Shown: positions 18,413-27,872 of the stretch, one piece after another
Numbering within the stretch: position 1 is the stretch's first letter
Layout of the letters: every line of letters begins with the position of its first letter
NCBI RefSeq assembly: GCF_022024235.1
Contig: NZ_CP091799.1
Span: 1,685,001-1,749,000, forward strand
Length of the DNA stretch: 64,000 nucleotides
Reading direction: 5' to 3'
From: Segatella baroniae B14
Lineage (GTDB): Bacteria; Bacteroidota; Bacteroidia; Bacteroidales; Bacteroidaceae
The notes under the pieces: generated by a model
What the model was told of the DNA's origin: nothing
The model's input: the letters and a program-made list of their open reading frames with translations, nothing else
Database searches by the model: none
Translations under genes and position numbers: made by a program

Positions 18413-19036
18413 ATGGCAAATAAAAAGATTATCATCAATGTAGGTAGACAAATAGGAAGTGGAGGAAAGATTATAGCTCATAAACTATCGGAAGAGTTCA
18501 ACTGCAAATTTTACGATAAAGAAATACTCAACCTTGCCGCAAAAGAAAGTGGATTCGATGCAAAATTCTTTGAACAAAATGATGAGAAAAAAGGATTTTT
18601 CAAATCTCTTTTCCATTTTCATATGCCATTAGTTGGAGACAACAACTTTTATCGAAGTGACTTTACGCAGGAAAGTCTCTATAAGATGCAAAGTGACGCG
18701 ATAAGAAAAGCAGCAACGGAAAACAGTTGCGTGTTTGTCGGAAGAACTGCTGACTATATTCTTCGTGACTTCGACAATGTGGTTAACATTTTTATATCTG
18801 CCAATATGGAAGAACGCGTGGAAAGAGTAAGTCGAAGACTGAAGATAAGCTCCAAAGATGCTCAAAAGTACATTTTCCGCAACGAGGAAGAAAGAGCATC
18901 ATACTATAATTACTACACGGGTAAAAAATGGGGACATGGAGAGAGCTATGACTTATGTATTAATTCTTCTCTTCTAGGAATCGACAATACATCTACTTAT
19001 ATTGCAGATTTTATTCGTAAATACTTTAAGCTATGA
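18413..19036 (+). CDS. Cytidylate kinase-like family protein
   Basis: A 207-residue protein starting with INVGRQIGSGGKIIAHKLSEEF, the P-loop form typical of the cytidylate-kinase-like family (often next to transport or antibiotic-resistance genes). A later CVFVGRTADYIL block and a basic ERVSRRL region fit nucleotide binding. The true CMP kinase of this genome is at 36536, so this paralogue probably has another, unknown substrate. Its end overlaps the next gene by 4 bases (ATGA). Confidence 0.85.
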   Translation: MANKKIIINVGRQIGSGGKIIAHKLSEEFNCKFYDKEILNLAAKESGFDAKFFEQNDEKKGFFKSLFHFHMPLVGDNNFYRSDFTQESLYKMQSDAIRKAATENSCVFVGRTADYILRDFDNVVNIFISANMEERVERVSRRLKISSKDAQKYIFRNEEERASYYNYYTGKKWGHGESYDLCINSSLLGIDNTSTYIADFIRKYFKL

Positions 19037-19542
19037 AAAAAATAGGAATCATTTCAGACACACACGCATTTTGGGATGAAAAATACGAAAAATATTTCTG
19101 CGAGTGTGATGAAATTTGGCATGCTGGAGACATCGGCTCAACAGAAATAGCCGACAAATTTGAAGCCATGAAACCTATTTTCAGAGCTGTATACGGTAAC
19201 TGTGACGGATATGATATCCGAGCAAGATATCCAGAAATACTTCGCTTTAAATGCGAAGATGTGGATGTATTACTGAAACATATCGGAGGCTATCCTGGCA
19301 AATACGACCCTTCGATACGCAATAAATTGTACGCTTCGCCACCCGACCTATTTATAGATGGTCATTCACACATTCTTAAAGTGATGTCTGATAAAACGCT
19401 AAATCTGCTTCATATCAATCCAGGTGCGGCAGGACAAATGGGTTGGCAAAAAGAAAGAACCATCGTAAAACTGACAATAGATGGCAATAAATTCACCGAC
19501 TGCGAAGTTATAACATTAGGAAATAATAATTCACGACTATAA
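19033..19542 (+). CDS. YfcE/MJ0936-type metallophosphoesterase
   Basis: A 169-residue phosphodiesterase with all metal-binding motifs: GIISDTHAFWD (DxH), HAGDIGS (GDxxS), VYGNCDGYD (GNCD), and the C-terminal DGHSHI and NPGAAG. It needs divalent metals and acts on small phosphodiesters; the physiological substrate is not known. It overlaps the preceding gene by 4 bases and the next by 1 base, so translation is probably coupled. Confidence 0.92.
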   Translation: MKKIGIISDTHAFWDEKYEKYFCECDEIWHAGDIGSTEIADKFEAMKPIFRAVYGNCDGYDIRARYPEILRFKCEDVDVLLKHIGGYPGKYDPSIRNKLYASPPDLFIDGHSHILKVMSDKTLNLLHINPGAAGQMGWQKERTIVKLTIDGNKFTDCEVITLGNNNSRL

Positions 19543-19847
19543 TGGATGCATTATCACAAGAACTAGAAAATTATCTTATCAGTTTAGGCAAGAATCCTTC
19601 TATCGTAAGTGAACGCATGGCGCACTATACCGAGCACTTGATTCACTTACTCAACATAAAGGATGAACTACTGATTGACAATTACTATGGACTGGCAGGA
19701 CATCCGTTGAAATCAGCTGAAGAACTGGCAGAGATCAATAAGACGACACCTGATGTTATCAGACAAGTCGTAGAGGTACTGCTACGCCGCCTTTCTGTTA
19801 CACCGGAATGGCAGATGATGAAACAATTAATCCCTCATAATAAATAA
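19542..19847 (+). CDS. Small protein resembling sigma-70 region 4
   Basis: I do not recognise an established family name for this 101-residue protein. Its second half (about 42-90) looks like sigma-70 region 4: [12 protein letters not shown], then [28 protein letters not shown]. Compare the known pattern of FGL, TLEEIG, LTRERVRQI, RRL in RpoD. The N-terminal 40 residues are helical and charged, without regions 2 or 3 of a sigma factor. It is embedded in a tight operon (1-base overlap upstream, 5 bases to purT). It could bind DNA or RNA polymerase; this is inference. Confidence 0.7.
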   Translation: MDALSQELENYLISLGKNPSIVSERMAHYTEHLIHLLNIKDELLIDNYYGLAGHPLKSAEELAEINKTTPDVIRQVVEVLLRRLSVTPEWQMMKQLIPHNK

Positions 19848-19852
19848 TCCAT

Positions 19853-21034
19853 ATGAAAAAAATTATGCTTTTAGGCTCAGGAGAACTGGGCAAAGAATTT
19901 ACTATTGCTGCTAAGCGAGCTGGCCAATACGTCATCGCTTGCGATAAGTATGATAATGCACCAGCCATGCAGGTAGCCGATGAGCGTGAAACATTTTCGA
20001 TGCTGGATGGAGATGCACTCACAGCTGTTGTCAACAAACATCAACCAGACATCATAGTTCCTGAAATAGAAGCTATCAGAACAGAACGTCTGTTCGATTT
20101 TGAGAAACAAGGTGTACAGGTAGTACCATCAGCAAGAGCCGTAAATTACACCATGAACCGAAGAGCAATTCGCGATCTTGCTTCTCAGGAACTAGGCCTA
20201 CGTACAGCTAAATATTTTTATGCTAAAACATTTGATGAATTCAAAAAAGCAGCCGATGAAATTGGTTTCCCTTGTGTAGTAAAACCTTTGATGAGCTCTT
20301 CTGGTCATGGTCAGAGCTATGTACATAATGACGACGAACTGAAAGAGGCATTCAAAGATGCGATGGAGGAAGGTCGCGGTGATGTAAAAGAAGTCATTAT
20401 TGAAGAATTTATAGATTTTGATTCAGAGTTTACATTGCTTACTGTAACCCAAAAGAACCTCCCAACACTATTCTGCCCTCCTATAGGTCATATTCAGAAA
20501 GGTGGCGACTATCGTGAAAGTTGGATGCCTTACCAAATTTCTGAAGAAGCTCTCAAAACTGCAGAGCACATGGCTGACGAGGTAACCAAAGCGCTTACAG
20601 GATATGGCATATGGGGTGTAGAATTCTTCCTCACCAAACAGGGAGAAGTTATCTTCTCTGAATTGAGTCCTCGACCACACGATACAGGTATGGTAACTCT
20701 AAGCCACTGCACCAATTTAAGTGAGTTCGAACTTCACTTCCGGGCTGTAATGGGCCTTCCTATCCCTGCTATTCATCTAGAACACAGTGGTGCGAGTGCC
20801 GTTATCCTTTCTCCTGTAGAAAGTAACGAGCCATTAGACTATAACCTAGAAGAAGTATGCAAAGAAGACAAAGCTCGCATTCGTATATTCAATAAGCCAG
20901 AAGCTCACATTGGTCGACGTATGGGTGTGGTTACTTGCTATGATGAAGTTGGATGCGATATGGAAGCTCTCCGAGATAAAGCAAAGCGTTTGGCCAAAAC
21001 TGTTCTCGGAACAGATCCATATATGAAGAAATAA
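19853..21034 (+). CDS. purT: Formate-dependent GAR transformylase PurT
   Basis: A 393-residue ATP-grasp enzyme that makes formyl-glycinamide ribonucleotide from GAR, formate and ATP in purine synthesis, without folate. The N-terminal [20 protein letters not shown] fold, the ATP-grasp segment [19 protein letters not shown], the WGVEFFL and [14 protein letters not shown] blocks are diagnostic. It is the last gene of the MATE operon, 5 bases after the small sigma-like gene, and a terminator follows directly. Confidence 0.96.
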   Translation: MKKIMLLGSGELGKEFTIAAKRAGQYVIACDKYDNAPAMQVADERETFSMLDGDALTAVVNKHQPDIIVPEIEAIRTERLFDFEKQGVQVVPSARAVNYTMNRRAIRDLASQELGLRTAKYFYAKTFDEFKKAADEIGFPCVVKPLMSSSGHGQSYVHNDDELKEAFKDAMEEGRGDVKEVIIEEFIDFDSEFTLLTVTQKNLPTLFCPPIGHIQKGGDYRESWMPYQISEEALKTAEHMADEVTKALTGYGIWGVEFFLTKQGEVIFSELSPRPHDTGMVTLSHCTNLSEFELHFRAVMGLPIPAIHLEHSGASAVILSPVESNEPLDYNLEEVCKEDKARIRIFNKPEAHIGRRMGVVTCYDEVGCDMEALRDKAKRLAKTVLGTDPYMKK

Positions 21035-21058
21035 AACAACAACCGTTTTATAAAAGAA

Positions 21059-21094
21059 AAAAGGGTATGCAGACAAAAAACTGCATACCCTTTT
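21059..21094 (+). terminator. Terminator after purT
   Basis: AAAGGGTATGCAG pairs with CTGCATACCCTTTT around an ACAAAAAA-type loop, ending in T residues. Confidence 0.85.
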
Positions 21095-21160
21095 ATGTCT
21101 AATCAAAAATAAATGCCAGTATGATATACAAAAAGACGAAAGAATTACGTTAAATAAGTA

Positions 21161-21565
21161 ATGTTTGGAAAAATGATCACATTAAGAAAAATTGTTGATC
21201 CACGAGGCAATCTTACCGTTGCGGAACAACTTAAAGATATACCCTTTCAGGTGAGGAGAGTATATTGGACCTATGATGTACCTGGCGGTATAAGTCGTGG
21301 AGGACATGCCCACAAACACTGCCGAGAATTTATCGTTGCAGTAAGCGGGTCTTTTACGGTCACACTTGATAATGGAAATAATAAACAATCCTTTTTACTC
21401 AACCACCCTTATCAAGGACTTCTCGTCGAAACAAACGTTTGGCGAACCCTAGAAGATTTTTCATCCGGATCCGTATGTTTAGTATTGGCAGAAGATCCTT
21501 TCGAAGAAGAAGATTATATCCGAGAATATTCTGAATTTCAAGAATATATAAAATGTTTGAAATAA
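21161..21565 (+). CDS. FdtA-type dTDP-sugar 3,4-ketoisomerase (cupin)
   Basis: A 134-residue single cupin. Family blocks: DPRGNLTVAEQLKDIPF, RVYWTYDVPGG, RGGHAHKHCREF with the conserved histidines, SGSFTVTLD, and LAEDPFEEEDYIREYSEF at the end. Characterised members convert dTDP-4-keto-6-deoxyglucose to the 3-keto isomer before transamination. An alternative start is Met5 (MITLRKI). It overlaps the next gene by 13 bases, forming a cassette with a GNAT-like acyltransferase and a DegT aminotransferase. The exact nucleotide sugar is not known. Confidence 0.88.
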   Translation: MFGKMITLRKIVDPRGNLTVAEQLKDIPFQVRRVYWTYDVPGGISRGGHAHKHCREFIVAVSGSFTVTLDNGNNKQSFLLNHPYQGLLVETNVWRTLEDFSSGSVCLVLAEDPFEEEDYIREYSEFQEYIKCLK

Positions 21566-22494
21566 AGAAATACGAAGCACAATACAAAGAACAATGGGAT
21601 GAGTTTGTAACTCATTCTAAACAAGGTACATTCCTGTTTCAACGTGACTACATGGAATATCACAGCGATAGATTTACCGATTATTCTCTTATTATCCTTA
21701 AAGACCATAAAATATACGCCCTTCTTCCAGGTAACCAAGATGGAAATGTATTTTGGTCTCATCAAGGACTAACCTATGGAGGAATCATTACGAGTCATCA
21801 GGCTACAGCTGTCGATATATGCGAAATTTTTAAACAGATAAATTTGTTTTTAAAACAAGCTCACTTCAAAAAGGTAATCTATAAAGCCATACCTTGGATT
21901 TATCAGATTATTCCTTCCGAAGAAGATTTATATGCGCTTATTAACATATGTCACGCTCAGATTGTAACAAGAAATATAGCTTCTGTAGTTTATCAAAAAG
22001 ATCCCATTAAATGGAAGCACGACAGACACTACGGAGCAAACAAAGCAAGAACAAACGGCATCAGCGTAGAACCAAACGACGATGAATACAAAACTTTTTG
22101 GAAAATACTTGAAGAAAACCTCTATAATACCTATCATGCTAAACCTGTGCATACCTTAGAGGAAATACGTCTTCTTCAAAACAGATTTCCAAATAATATC
22201 AAATTATATGTAGCCAAAAAAGGCGAACAAGTTATCGGAGGAACACTACTGTATATAACCCCACGCGTTGTACATGCACAATATATATCTGCCAGTGCAG
22301 AAGGAAAACATCTACACGCCGTCGATGCACTATTCAGAAAGATTCTAACTGAAGAATACACAAACTATCCATATTTCGACTTTGGAACTTCTAACGAGGA
22401 TCATGGTAAAACCATTAATCAAAGTTTAATTTACCAAAAAGAAGGATTTGGAGGCCGTGGAGTTTGTTATGACTGGTATGAATGGAATATCTGA
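21553..22494 (+). CDS. GNAT/FemAB-like acyltransferase of the amino-sugar cassette
   Basis: A 313-residue protein with a double GNAT (FemAB-like) arrangement: an N-terminal half starting [18 protein letters not shown] and a C-terminal acyltransferase half with [19 protein letters not shown] and the [27 protein letters not shown] block. Its place between a ketoisomerase and an aminotransferase suggests N-acylation of the new amino sugar, although FdtC of the classical pathway is a left-handed beta-helix enzyme instead. Start overlaps fdtA by 13 bases; the stop is one base before the next ATG. Confidence 0.78.
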   Translation: MFEIKKYEAQYKEQWDEFVTHSKQGTFLFQRDYMEYHSDRFTDYSLIILKDHKIYALLPGNQDGNVFWSHQGLTYGGIITSHQATAVDICEIFKQINLFLKQAHFKKVIYKAIPWIYQIIPSEEDLYALINICHAQIVTRNIASVVYQKDPIKWKHDRHYGANKARTNGISVEPNDDEYKTFWKILEENLYNTYHAKPVHTLEEIRLLQNRFPNNIKLYVAKKGEQVIGGTLLYITPRVVHAQYISASAEGKHLHAVDALFRKILTEEYTNYPYFDFGTSNEDHGKTINQSLIYQKEGFGGRGVCYDWYEWNI

Positions 22495-22495
22495 T

Positions 22496-23596
22496 ATGAA
22501 AATAGACTATCTTTCACTGAAAAAGGTTACCAATATGCATCTTGCAGAAATACAGGATGCCATCAGCCACACGGTTGAAAGTGGTTGGTATCTACAAGGC
22601 TATTCTACTCAACAATTTGAATACGAATATGCCAACTATATTGGTACACAATATTGTATAGGCTGTGGCAATGGACTTGATGCACTATCCCTAATATTTC
22701 GTGCTTATAAGGAAATGGGGGAATTAAAAGACAATGATGAAGTTATTGTTCCTGCAAATACATATATCGCTTCTATCTTATCCATCACTGCAAATCGCCT
22801 AAAACCCGTATTGGTGGAACCTCGCATAGATACACTGCAGATAGACGATGATTTAATCGAACAAGCAATTACACCACGTACGAAAGCCATACTAATTGTA
22901 CATCTTTATGGTCGATGTTCCATGACCAACAAGATACAGCAACTTTGCAAAAAAAATAATCTGAAACTGATTGAAGATAATGCACAGGCACATGGTTGCC
23001 TTTATAACAACAAACATACAGGAAGTCTTGGAGATGCAGGGGCACACTCGTTTTATCCAGGAAAAAATTTGGGAGCATTAGGTGATGCTGGAGCTGTTAC
23101 TACAAATGACCATAAACTAGCTGAAACAGTAAAAGCTTTGGGGAACTATGGCTCACAACAAAAATATGTATTCTCATACCAAGGCAAGAACAGTAGAATA
23201 GATGAAATACAAGCTGCTATATTACGAGTAAAACTGAAATACATCGATTATGATAATCAGAAAAGAAGAGAAATAGCACAGCTATATAATGCCCAAATTA
23301 AGAATAAGCATATTATCATACCTCAAGGACAAATTAGCGATAATGTATATCATATCTATCCAATACTCTGCCCTGAAAGAGATAGACTACAAGCTTTTCT
23401 GAAAGATAAAGGAATAAGTACAATGATACACTATCCGATTCCACCACATCAACAACAATGCTATAAAATGTGGAACAAGCTCTCGTATCCAATTACCGAG
23501 AAAATACATCAAGAAGAGTTGAGTATTCCACTTAACCAAACCTTATTACCTGAAGAAATAAACTACATCATTAATAGTATCAATCAATTTGATTAA
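22496..23596 (+). CDS. DegT/DnrJ/EryC1-type sugar aminotransferase
   Basis: A 366-residue PLP enzyme. Lys190 in [17 protein letters not shown] is the Schiff-base lysine. [35 protein letters not shown] and [12 protein letters not shown] are standard DegT-family blocks, closest in pattern to FdtB-like 3-aminotransferases. The start at 22496 is chosen because it follows the previous stop by 1 base and opens with the family-typical [10 protein letters not shown]; an upstream in-frame GUG/ATG region overlaps the previous gene. Together with the ketoisomerase it should make a dTDP-3-amino-3,6-dideoxyhexose. Confidence 0.92.
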   Translation: MKIDYLSLKKVTNMHLAEIQDAISHTVESGWYLQGYSTQQFEYEYANYIGTQYCIGCGNGLDALSLIFRAYKEMGELKDNDEVIVPANTYIASILSITANRLKPVLVEPRIDTLQIDDDLIEQAITPRTKAILIVHLYGRCSMTNKIQQLCKKNNLKLIEDNAQAHGCLYNNKHTGSLGDAGAHSFYPGKNLGALGDAGAVTTNDHKLAETVKALGNYGSQQKYVFSYQGKNSRIDEIQAAILRVKLKYIDYDNQKRREIAQLYNAQIKNKHIIIPQGQISDNVYHIYPILCPERDRLQAFLKDKGISTMIHYPIPPHQQQCYKMWNKLSYPITEKIHQEELSIPLNQTLLPEEINYIINSINQFD

Positions 23597-23625
23597 AGAA
23601 ATGATATAGACTTTCAATCAATAAT

Positions 23626-23657
23626 GTTGTCGAAACGGCTAAAAAGCAGTATCTTTG
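23626..23657 (+). promoter_or_regulatory. topB promoter
   Basis: GTTG (23626-23629, one off TTTG), 20 bases, TATCTTTG (23650-23657), 22 bases before the ATG. Confidence 0.65.
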
Positions 23658-23679
23658 CATTCTAAAAAAGAAAAAGAAA

Positions 23680-25764
23680 ATGATAGTTTGTGTAGCAGAG
23701 AAACCAAGCGTAGCCAAAGACATCGCCAGAATATTAGGAGCTAATAATGCTCATGATGGCTATATGGAAGGAAACGGTTATCAAGTAACCTGGACATTCG
23801 GACATTTGTGCGAATTGAAAGAACCTGATGACTATACCCCTATGTGGAAGCATTGGAGCCTTTCTGCATTGCCAATGATCCCAGTACGATTTGGCATCAA
23901 ACTTATTAATGACGAGGGTATCAAAAAGCAGTTTGGTATCATCGAAAAACTATATAGCCAAGCAGACGAGATTATCAATTGTGGTGATGCTGGGCAAGAA
24001 GGAGAACTCATCCAAAGATGGGTTATGCAAAAGGCACAAGTAAAGTGTCCCGTTAAGCGTCTTTGGATTTCATCCATGACAGACGAAGCCATCCAAGAAG
24101 GCTTCAAAAAGCTAAAAGAACAAGACCAATATCAATCTCTTTACATGGCAGGGCTATCACGAGCCATCGGAGACTGGATTTTAGGGATGAACGCAACTCG
24201 CCTATATACCTTAAAGTATGGTAGAAATCAACAAGTATTAAGTATCGGACGAGTACAAACCCCTACGCTGGCACTCATTGTTAACAGACAAAAAGAAATC
24301 GATAATTTCGAACCAGAACCATATTGGGTACTGGCAACCATATATCGTGATACTCAATTTACTGCTACTAAGGGTAGATTTACAAGTAAAGAAGAAGGAG
24401 AACAAGCCTTTTCAACAATAGATGATAAACCTTTTGAGGTAACCTCTGTACAAAAAAAGAAAGGTACAGAAGCACCTCCCCATCTGTACGATCTTACGTC
24501 ATTGCAAGTAGATTGTAACAAGAAATTCAGCTATTCTGCTGACATGACACTTAAACTGATTCAAAGCTTATATGAAAAAAAGTTTACCACCTATCCACGT
24601 GTAGATACCCAATATTTATCTGACGATATATATCCGAAATGTCCTGGGATCCTAAACGGAATAAGTCAAGCTAAAATCAATAGTCAACAGAAATATATGC
24701 CTTTAGTACGCGATTTAGCAGCTATAAACAAAAAGTTGCCAAAAAGCAAGAAGGTTTTCGATACATCAAAAGTTACAGACCACCATGCCATCATCCCAAC
24801 AGGTGTACCTCCGACAGGACTCACCGACTTAGAACAAAATGTATACGATCTGATTGCCCTTCGCTTCATCAGCGTATTTTATCCTGATTGCAAATTTTCG
24901 ACAACTACTGTTTTGGGAAAAGTAGAAGATATAGAGTTCAAGGTTAGCGGAAAAGAAATCTTGGAACCTGGATGGCGTGTCGTATATCAAAAAGACAAAA
25001 GCCAACAGGACGATGAAGAGGAGAAAAAACGCAAAGAAGAAGAACGAACATTACCATCTTTCACTAAAGGTGAGAGTGGTCCACATACCCCTACTCTAAC
25101 AGAGAAATGGACAACACCTCCTAAATACTACACAGAAGCCACTCTTCTGAGAGCTATGGAAACAGCTGGAAAATTCGTTGAAGACGAAGAATTAAGAGCT
25201 GCCTTAAAGGAAAATGGTATCGGAAGGCCATCATCACGTGCTGGTATTATCGAAACACTATTCAAAAGGCACTATATTCGCAGAGAACGTAAAAACCTTC
25301 TTGCCACACCTACCGGTATCGAACTCATTGATACCATTCACGAAGAATTGCTTAAAAGCTGCGAATTGACTGGTATATGGGAAAAGAAACTCAGGGATAT
25401 AGAGCAGCATAAATATGAACCTGGAGACTTTATCAGCGGACTGAAAGAGCAGATTAACGACATCGTTAACGATGTCCTTGCTGATAACAGTAATCGGCAT
25501 GTTACCATTACAACGGATGAAGATTTAAAAAAGAAGACGCCACAAAAGCGAAAAACTACATCCAAAAGTAAGGCAAATGACAAGCAGGTATCAGACAGAG
25601 CAACACCGCTAAATACGAATCAAGCAACACTACCAACAGATGATAGTATTGTCGGGAAGACATGTCCTGTCTGCGGAAAAGGATATATTATTAAAGGGCG
25701 AAATTCTTATGGGTGTAGCGAATGGAAAGGAGGATGCTCATTCAGACTCCCATTTAAACAATAA
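23680..25764 (+). CDS. topB: DNA topoisomerase III (type IA)
   Basis: A 694-residue enzyme. The Toprim domain begins VCVAEKPSVAKDIARILGA and carries NCGDAGQEGELIQRW with the acidic metal ligands. The catalytic tyrosine is about Tyr305 in TTYPRVDTQYL. Later blocks DHHAIIPTG and ENGIGRPSSRAGIIETL are typical. The C-terminus has a basic linker and one zinc ribbon (CPVCGKGYII, with C and C later). It relaxes and decatenates single-stranded DNA. It could be a mobile-element type TopB, but no transfer genes are next to it. Confidence 0.94.
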   Translation: MIVCVAEKPSVAKDIARILGANNAHDGYMEGNGYQVTWTFGHLCELKEPDDYTPMWKHWSLSALPMIPVRFGIKLINDEGIKKQFGIIEKLYSQADEIINCGDAGQEGELIQRWVMQKAQVKCPVKRLWISSMTDEAIQEGFKKLKEQDQYQSLYMAGLSRAIGDWILGMNATRLYTLKYGRNQQVLSIGRVQTPTLALIVNRQKEIDNFEPEPYWVLATIYRDTQFTATKGRFTSKEEGEQAFSTIDDKPFEVTSVQKKKGTEAPPHLYDLTSLQVDCNKKFSYSADMTLKLIQSLYEKKFTTYPRVDTQYLSDDIYPKCPGILNGISQAKINSQQKYMPLVRDLAAINKKLPKSKKVFDTSKVTDHHAIIPTGVPPTGLTDLEQNVYDLIALRFISVFYPDCKFSTTTVLGKVEDIEFKVSGKEILEPGWRVVYQKDKSQQDDEEEKKRKEEERTLPSFTKGESGPHTPTLTEKWTTPPKYYTEATLLRAMETAGKFVEDEELRAALKENGIGRPSSRAGIIETLFKRHYIRRERKNLLATPTGIELIDTIHEELLKSCELTGIWEKKLRDIEQHKYEPGDFISGLKEQINDIVNDVLADNSNRHVTITTDEDLKKKTPQKRKTTSKSKANDKQVSDRATPLNTNQATLPTDDSIVGKTCPVCGKGYIIKGRNSYGCSEWKGGCSFRLPFKQ

Positions 25765-25802
25765 AAATCAGAAAATAAGCGTTTCTAACAAAAAGAACAT
25801 TC

Positions 25803-27872
25803 ATGAAAAGACGCCTTTTCTCATACCTCACTTTATTGCTTATAATTATATTCAACTCTTGTGGAGCTGAATATAATCTAAAAAAGGCTGAAAAATCTTT
25901 AGCCCTTGGAGAATATTTTAACGCTGCCGAACATTATAGACAAGCATATCGTAAAGTTCCAACTAAAGATAAAAAGAAAAGAGGTGACATCTCTCTTAAA
26001 ATGGCACAATGCTATGAGAAAATTAATGCTACGGGTAAAGCAAATTCGGCATACGAAAAAGCTTTCAGGTACACTTCTCCAGGACTTGACAGCGAATTGA
26101 GCTACGCACGCCAATTACTAAAAGCAGGAGCATACAAAAAAGCAGAAGGCATATTTAAAGACATTCTTGATTCCGTTCCGGGCAACAAATTGGCTAAAAA
26201 TGGACTTATTTCTGCACAAAAAGCAAATGAATGGAAAAAAGCGGGTTCAAGATATACGGTAAAAAAAATGAGTGTCTTCAATTCCAGAAGAGATGACTAT
26301 TCACCGATGCTTCTGGGTGACAACTATGAATATCTCTATTTCTCATCAACAAGAAACGAAACACAAGGTGACGAACTAAATGGCATTACAGGTACAAAAT
26401 CTGGAGATATCTTTGTTTCTGAAAAAGACGATAAAGGAAAATGGAGCCAACCTGAGCCTGTGGGAGGTGGTTTGAATTCCATAGAGGATGAAGGCGCTTG
26501 CTGTTTTTCTCCTGATAGCAGGACCATGTACCTTACACGCTGTCAAACTGATGCGAACTATCCAAGATATGCACAGATTGTAACTTCTGAACGCTCAGAT
26601 GCAGCTTGGGGGAAAACCAACGAACTTAACATATCCAAAGACAGCCTATCAAGCTATGCTCACCCTGCAATTTCACCAGATGGCAATTGGCTATATTTCA
26701 CATCTGATATGCCTGGAGGAAAAGGAGGACTTGACATTTGGCGAGTACGCATTACTGCCGCAGGTTTAGGTGGAGTAGAAAACTTAGGAGAACCTATTAA
26801 TACAGCCGGAAACGAAGAATTTCCAACTTTCAGACCAAATGGTGATCTCTACTTTTCGTCTGATGGACATCCAGGATTAGGAGGGTTAGACATTTATATT
26901 GCACAAGGTGATTCAACGGCTCATTACCGCCTGTTCCATCCTGGATATCCACTGAATTCACAAGGAGACGATTTCGGTATGACTTTTGAAGGCCAACATA
27001 ATAGAGGATTTTTCTGCTCAAACCGTGGAGATGCTAGAGGCTATGATCACATCTACTCTTTTGAAAACCCTGAAATTGTACAAACAATAAAAGGTTGGGT
27101 ATATGAAATGGAAGGATATGAACTGCCTGCAGCACAGGTATATATAATCGGCTCTGATGGCACAAATAAAAAAGTATCCGTGAAAGGAGATGGTTCTTTT
27201 GAAATGGTAGCTAAGACCAATGTAGATTACTTATTTATGGCAACATGCAAGGGATATCTTAATCACAAAGAAGAGATTCATATTGGTACTACAGAAGACT
27301 CTCAAGAACATGTACTTCAATTCCCACTGGCCTCTATCACAGCTCCGGTGTTGATCGATAATATTTTCTATGAGTTTGACAAAGCCAACTTGACATCGGA
27401 ATCGACAAAAGCACTTGACGAGCTTGTGAATTTGTTGAACGAGAACCCAAATGTAACCATTGAACTCAGTGCACATTGTGATTATAAAGGTTCTGAAGAC
27501 TATAATAAACAACTCTCACAACGAAGAGCAGAATCGGTAGTCAATTATCTCATTGCCAAAGGCATAGCCAAAGATCGTCTTACTCCAGTGGGATATGGAA
27601 AAGATAAACCAAAGACGATAAAAAAGAAACTTACCGAAAAATATAAATGGTTGAAAGAAAATGATGTACTCACAGAAGAATATATCAAGAAACTTAGTAA
27701 AGAAGAACAAGAAATATGCAATCAGTTAAATCGTCGCACTGAATTTATTGTACTACGAACCACATATAATCTGTTTGATAAAAATGGACAATTAAAAAAT
27801 CCTCCTAAAGCAAAACAAAAGAAGTTCGAAGAAAATAATAAAAACGGTATCAACATAAGTTTTGAACAATGA
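25803..27872 (+). CDS. porE: PorE-like lipoprotein of the type IX secretion system
   Basis: A 689-residue outer-membrane lipoprotein. The lipobox FNSC puts the lipid on Cys20. The domain order is TPR-like helices (25-150), a PD40/WD40-type propeller with repeated LYFSS, PDG and GGLDIW motifs (170-410), a carboxypeptidase-regulatory-like domain (TIKGWVYEMEGYELPAAQVYI, about 418-500), and an OmpA C-terminal peptidoglycan-binding domain (FYEFDKANL, about 515-660). This order matches PorE of Porphyromonas gingivalis, which anchors the secretion complex to peptidoglycan. Its stop overlaps the next ATG (ATGA). Other OmpA-propeller proteins share parts of the design, so assignment is strong but not certain. 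Confidence 0.82.
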   Translation: MKRRLFSYLTLLLIIIFNSCGAEYNLKKAEKSLALGEYFNAAEHYRQAYRKVPTKDKKKRGDISLKMAQCYEKINATGKANSAYEKAFRYTSPGLDSELSYARQLLKAGAYKKAEGIFKDILDSVPGNKLAKNGLISAQKANEWKKAGSRYTVKKMSVFNSRRDDYSPMLLGDNYEYLYFSSTRNETQGDELNGITGTKSGDIFVSEKDDKGKWSQPEPVGGGLNSIEDEGACCFSPDSRTMYLTRCQTDANYPRYAQIVTSERSDAAWGKTNELNISKDSLSSYAHPAISPDGNWLYFTSDMPGGKGGLDIWRVRITAAGLGGVENLGEPINTAGNEEFPTFRPNGDLYFSSDGHPGLGGLDIYIAQGDSTAHYRLFHPGYPLNSQGDDFGMTFEGQHNRGFFCSNRGDARGYDHIYSFENPEIVQTIKGWVYEMEGYELPAAQVYIIGSDGTNKKVSVKGDGSFEMVAKTNVDYLFMATCKGYLNHKEEIHIGTTEDSQEHVLQFPLASITAPVLIDNIFYEFDKANLTSESTKALDELVNLLNENPNVTIELSAHCDYKGSEDYNKQLSQRRAESVVNYLIAKGIAKDRLTPVGYGKDKPKTIKKKLTEKYKWLKENDVLTEEYIKKLSKEEQEICNQLNRRTEFIVLRTTYNLFDKNGQLKNPPKAKQKKFEENNKNGINISFEQ

